Positions 59,666 through 64,000 of a stretch of DNA of 64,000 nucleotides are shown here, piece after piece. The number at the start of each line of letters is the position of its first letter. Within the stretch, counting starts at the first letter, position 1. The stretch is from Thelonectria olida (Eukaryota > Ascomycota > Sordariomycetes > Hypocreales > Nectriaceae). Position numbers and translations under genes: made by a program. Location: NCBI GenBank assembly GCA_020736575.1, contig JAGPYM010000012.1, forward strand, positions 434,001 through 498,000. The letters run 5' to 3'. Under the pieces are notes generated by a model. That model was not told where the DNA came from. It did not search any database and was given only the letters and a program-made list of their open reading frames with translations.

Positions 59666-62600
59666 TGTTTTGTTGTGTATGCGTATGCGTATGTTTCCAA
59701 ATAAGAGAGTGTAAAGAAGGCTGGATTCGACTGGACGCGTAGGTTGTATAATTCAGATGTTAAAAGCTCCTCGCAACAGAATGCGCAGGTCCAGGGAGCA
59801 TCGTCGAGTACAATAGCCACGAAGATAGAAGGTGAGAAGGAAAGATCTGGCGAAGCAAAGGACGAAAGGCTTGAGACAGTGTGATCAGCCCGATCAATGG
59901 TGGGGTGGAGAGGATTAGAAAAGGCCGGCGGGACAGGGGAAGGATATAGTTGCAGCCTTGTCTTGTTAAGAGAGACGACGATCGGCAGCACAGCGCGAGA
60001 TACGTCTGTGGAACGAACGAACGAGAGTTGACTGGGCGAGCCGAGGAGGTCGAGGAGGACGAGGACAAACAATGACGAGGATGGAGGAGAAGAAAACAAG
60101 AAGAAAGTCCGAGGAGGAGGGGGCACCAGAGAGAGGGTGTGGCATCGTATGCCGAGCGTGCAACCATGGTTATTTTAGCTTTCTTTCACAAGACAGATCT
60201 GGTGCTGGCGGTTGGATGATGATTGACGGGCCAGTCCAGGTGCCAGGTCCAGGGCCACCGACGAGGCCGATGATGGAGACGCGGAGACGACGGGGAGCAC
60301 CCTGGCATCTGCCGCATCCGCGGGCGAGTGGGCAACGACACATGGCGTGGGCTTGCAGGTGCGTTTTCTCTGCCTGGCTAATCTCCCACCCATTGGGCCA
60401 TTGCTGCTATGACAGCAGAGTGGTGTGCGCCGTGCGCTGCGGTGGTGATGGCAGAGAGGAAGACGACTTAGACGCGGGCCGGCCGGAGCCACCAGGGAGT
60501 GGGGGGAGGTAAGGAGGCTGATCCCGGTAGCCTGAGGAGCGCCGGTAAGGTACGTACCCACTCCTCTACTTTTGCAAATCCACTGCAGGCTCAAATGGTA
60601 CGTACTGTTGGTATCCGCTTTCCCCTTTGGGGCTCTGAGGGCTTGGAGCTCCCCACAAGGCACTCGGTGGGGATCGGGAGAGAAGGCAGGAGACACCCAC
60701 AGGCCACGAGCCACACACCCACAGGCCATACACCCCCCTTCCCTCATTCGACGTCCGCCCAATGGCATCGCTCATGTACCTGTCGAGCGGTACCTCGATA
60801 TACCTCGCCAACTTCTCTCCTTTCCACTGCTTGTGCCGGCTTCCATCCAACCAATGGCCACATTATGGCATTCACTCATAGCCAAGGTACCACAATTGGC
60901 TCATCTGGCTTGAAAGATGGCAGCTGAAAAGGCACGGCATGCCAGCCCGCTGCACGTGTGTGTGTGTGTGTGGTGTGCCACTCGCCTGTGTCTGAGATTT
61001 TTTTCTACTTTTTTTTTTTTTTTCTTCTTACCCAACCCCATGGCTCAACTAGCCCAGCCGAATGAGACTTTGAGGCGGGAGCTACGCTTTAATGGCTTTG
61101 TTCCCTCTTCCACTCGGACGCTTCTAATTTTGCTCCGGCACAGGGCCTTGCGACAGGGGGCTGTTGGCTGAGCGGCTGATGGGCATGCCATGGATGGAAA
61201 TTTGGCAGGGGTTTTGCACCGAAAGCGGCACACTGGCGAAACCTCAGACAGCGAACACAAGACCTACGGCGTGAGAGACGAAAGAGGCTGAGAAGGGGAC
61301 GAGAGTGATGCAAAAAATTTCTTCTCTTGCACAGTTGTACATGCACGCCCCTTGTGCTTCCCCCCCGTGATGCCCGGTGAACAAGCCTTGTTGACAGTGG
61401 CCATGTGTTGACAGCATTCTTCTTTCAAGGCCACCACAGCCCACGACCTGAACGAGCTTGCTGGCAGGGTTACTTTGCCAGTGGGGATGGGCAGGCCAGC
61501 TCTGATGATCCCAGCGCAGGGCCAGCCAGCCAGTTCTGCGAGCCACTTTGTGCTGGACAGCTCGCGACATGGTTCCATCGAGGGTACCATACCGTACCGG
61601 CTGTGAGGCCAATGCACAGCGTCTGCAAGGCCACTGCGGGATGTGATGTGCCCAGCCGATGTGATTGACACACGTAGCCCGCTAGGTCGACTCTGACCGG
61701 CAGTGTCAGTGTGATTGTGGATAGTGTTATAGCTGGGAGAGACATAAGACGCATGCAGGGCGGTCGCCAGAAGCCTTGACTGCGACGCCACGAGAGTCAA
61801 CGATAGGCCAATTCGTTAGCAAAGTGTGTTGAGGGAGGCAAAAACGACACACCGGTTGTCGTTGCCCCGTTCATCCCGCCTTTTCTCGACCGCCTTTCGC
61901 TGTGCATGCTTGTTGAGTATGTGGTGCCAAGACGTACAAAGAACATACTACTGCGGTATGGATATGGTGTAAGCCGGGCCTGGCATTGTGTTGCTATGAC
62001 TTTCTGCCTCGCCGGTATGTGACGGGATGAATTGATGATATGACGAGAGTTCCCTTTCGAAAAAAAGACGTTTACGGTATCCAACCAACCATGCCATCCC
62101 AGTGCCAGCGTCATCTCATCTGATCTACGCCTTGCGAGCTCTCTGCAAACAACAGCCTGGGTAGGTGTTCTATTCTCAGAGCGTACCCTCTGCGATCCCT
62201 GGGAAGTAAACCAAACAGCCCAGGAGTCCATGTCTCTCACAACCTGGGTATGTAGATGACCCCTCGGGGCCCTCTCAACAGTATATAGTGTCTAATTTTA
62301 ATAACAGTTGTGTTTTAATTCTTCCTCCTTCACAGCGCTGGCGGTTGCGCTCATGGGTTCCGCTTCATGGGTTCCCAAGATCAATGCGTGACCCGAGCGT
62401 TTGACATTCTGGAAGCGACAGAGTCAGAGTGAGGTGAGTGACCTGACTGATTGATGAGCCGTTCCCGCCCCCTGTCCAGAGCTCAGGGCATGAAGTGATG
62501 TGATTGATGAATGATGAATTGATGAAGCGGGCACCGCCCCAACTTGCAAGCCCATCAGCAGGAAAACCCCCATGATCCATGACGCTCCTCCACAAGTCTC

Positions 62601-64000
62601 CCTCACGTTCTCGTCTGCTCTGCTCCTCCTCGAATGAGAGGATGGACGTGCCTGCGCTCGGGGATTTTCTTTTCATTATTGCTACTATATTCTAATTAAT
62701 TTTCCTTTTTTCTTAAATCAAGCTCATTCTTGGGCTGTTTCCGAGATTCGCTGTCCAATGGCCCCCCTGGTCCCGAAGTCCCCTTCTGGCGGCTTCGCAT
62801 GTGGCGACCTGGGCTGATGCTGCTGATCGGCCTGGCCAAGCCAACCAGGTTGCCTCTTCCCGTTGTTGAGCTGAAGACGGAGGCTTGCTAGTGAACTGAG
62901 TTGTCCTGCGACCATTGTGTCGTCCCGTGTCTGACGGTGTGCCTCTCCGCAAACCGACCCAATCCAAGTCTGTTTTGCTTATTCGTTAGTGCCCTCGCCC
63001 AGTCGACCTTGAATCTCGCTTTGTCGATCTGCAATCGGCCGTCCACTCACAAATTGAGTTGATGGCAACTCGAGACCTTTGCCTTGACTGCATGCCATAT
63101 TCCCATATTTCCAGCCACATTATTACCGAGCATACGTACAACTACTTCGTGCATACTTGTTCCGGTCAAGTGCAGACGAACGGCCATCCATGATCCAGAC
63201 CCCTCGCCTGGTAGCTGCGCTGGTAATCCATCTCACTGTTCTCAAGAGAGTCGAGGCCCCTCCCTCCACATGGGCCATTTGCGAGCGAGAACCGCGGCCA
63301 GCCAGCCTGCTCATGATGCCCCATTATTATTATTTTTTCCTCTTCCCGCGTGCTCAGAAGGGAGTCTCACCGTTTTCTCGACTCTCCTATTCGTACTCTG
63401 ACCATTTTTCGAGACCTCCATGCGACACGGCATCGAATTTCCCCTATCACCGCTTCCGGGGACCAGCAAATGCCTCGCCCCGGATGCCTCTTCAAGCCCC
63501 AGGTCGTGCCATGAGGTCCATGTCCATGTCCATGTCAGGGACAGCAACGACATGGCCTGAGTTGGGAGACTGGATTGCTGTCCGCCTCGATTCTTTTTTT
63601 TTTCTTCTGATGGGAAACTATTTCATACGCAGTTAGTAGGTTCTATCAGCCTGGAACCACGACCACGATTCATCCATCCATCAACTAGTTAGCGAGCCTC
63701 TGCTCGTGCCAAGCAGACGTTGACAAGGCTCCGTGATCCATCTCAACCTATCCATCCACATGGCGCTCTCGCCAACTCATTAAACAGCTGCCCCGCGCAG
63801 GCGACACGCAGGGACACGCAGGGACTGAGGGGGCTGAGAGACACCGACGGGCCCGGCACCGAGACCTGCATGTAGTAGTATGGGCCATGTTCTTTTGTCT
63901 TGACTTGTCTGGCGGCAAAGCTAAGAGCTGTTTCTCTTGTCAGGTCGTCCGTCTCCTCTTCCATATTGGCAGTTGGTCCAATGGCTCCACGGTTCACGTT
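59666..64000. other. 4.3-kb gene-free region at the right end
   Basis: No ORF here has coding character on either strand; the longest open frames are GC-rich or low-complexity shadows. The first 500 bases are the pyrimidine-rich leader/promoter of the TMEM198-like gene. Beyond that I see microsatellites, short tandem duplications (GACACGCAGG near 63800; TCCATG units near 63517; ACACCCACAGGCCA near 60690-60730) and no tRNA, transposon terminus or splice-linked exon chain. A non-coding RNA or a gene with most exons outside the window cannot be excluded. Confidence 0.5.
60956..61023. repeat. (GT)n and poly-T microsatellites
   Basis: A GT dinucleotide run at 60956-60972 and a 15-T homopolymer at 61009-61023 within the gene-free right end. 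Confidence 0.9.

Noticed and set aside
60072..61800. Several 90-200-codon ORFs in the right-end gap
   Set aside because: Overlapping on both strands, Arg/His/Pro-rich, without motifs or introns; best explained as chance open frames.
1..64000. Secondary-metabolite cluster or mobile element
   Set aside because: No PKS, NRPS, terpene synthase, P450, transporter, transposase, integrase or terminal repeats were seen; the Zn2Cys6 gene stands alone among primary-metabolism genes.

Overview
The window looks like nuclear DNA of a filamentous ascomycete, most likely a Sordariomycete (Hypocreales or Glomerellales). Genes are dense and lie on both strands. Introns are short (about 50-120 nt) with GTRNGT donors and CTAAC-type branch points. 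Coding sequence prefers C-ending codons. The gene set is typical of filamentous fungi: UTP10, a two-motif HEM1, a fused THI6, a Zn2Cys6 factor, a STE3 receptor and a NACHT-WD40 protein. Species cannot be fixed from the sequence alone. All gene models were spliced by eye, and reading frame was checked across every junction.

Layout. 1-12748 (+) is the 3' part of midasin (MDN1). 12.7-19.1 kb is an accessory island with an ankyrin-repeat remnant and a NACHT-WD40 NLR-type gene; each carries an apparent one-base frameshift. 19.4-20.5 kb (+) is an isochorismatase-fold hydrolase with a 16-nt exon. 20.8-22.8 kb (-) is an unassigned protein that I read as carrying a degenerate retropepsin-like domain. 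24.4-25.4 kb (-) is an IAH1-type SGNH esterase with a six-base first coding exon. 26.3-31.8 kb (+) is UTP10. 32.4-34.0 kb (+) is a type II NADH dehydrogenase. 34.3-36.1 kb (+) is bifunctional THI6. 36.3-38.4 kb (-) is a Zn2Cys6 factor. 39.0-40.9 kb (-) is 5-aminolevulinate synthase (HEM1). 43.0-48.4 kb (-) is an ATRX/ARIP4-like SNF2 ATPase. 49.9-51.6 kb (+) is glutathione synthetase. 51.9-52.5 kb (-) is mitochondrial SSB (RIM1). 53.8-55.6 kb (+) is a STE3-type pheromone receptor. 56.3-59.7 kb (-) is a multi-pass membrane protein of TMEM198/DUF4203 type. 59.7-64.0 kb shows no convincing gene.

Function. Most genes are unlinked housekeeping functions: ribosome biogenesis (MDN1 for 60S, UTP10 for 40S/U3), mitochondrial metabolism (alternative NADH dehydrogenase, HEM1, RIM1) and cofactor or redox synthesis (THI6, GSH2). 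There is no sign of a secondary-metabolite cluster, transposon, CRISPR array, tRNA or rRNA.

The less ordinary material is: the broken ankyrin/NLR island; the catalytically altered retropepsin-like protein; a stop-free 120-nt intron in the NADH dehydrogenase gene; a leader intron in the SNF2 gene that changes how an upstream ORF ends; a CGG-rich palindrome upstream of the Zn2Cys6 gene; and a stop-riddled coding-like stretch near 49.2-49.7 kb.
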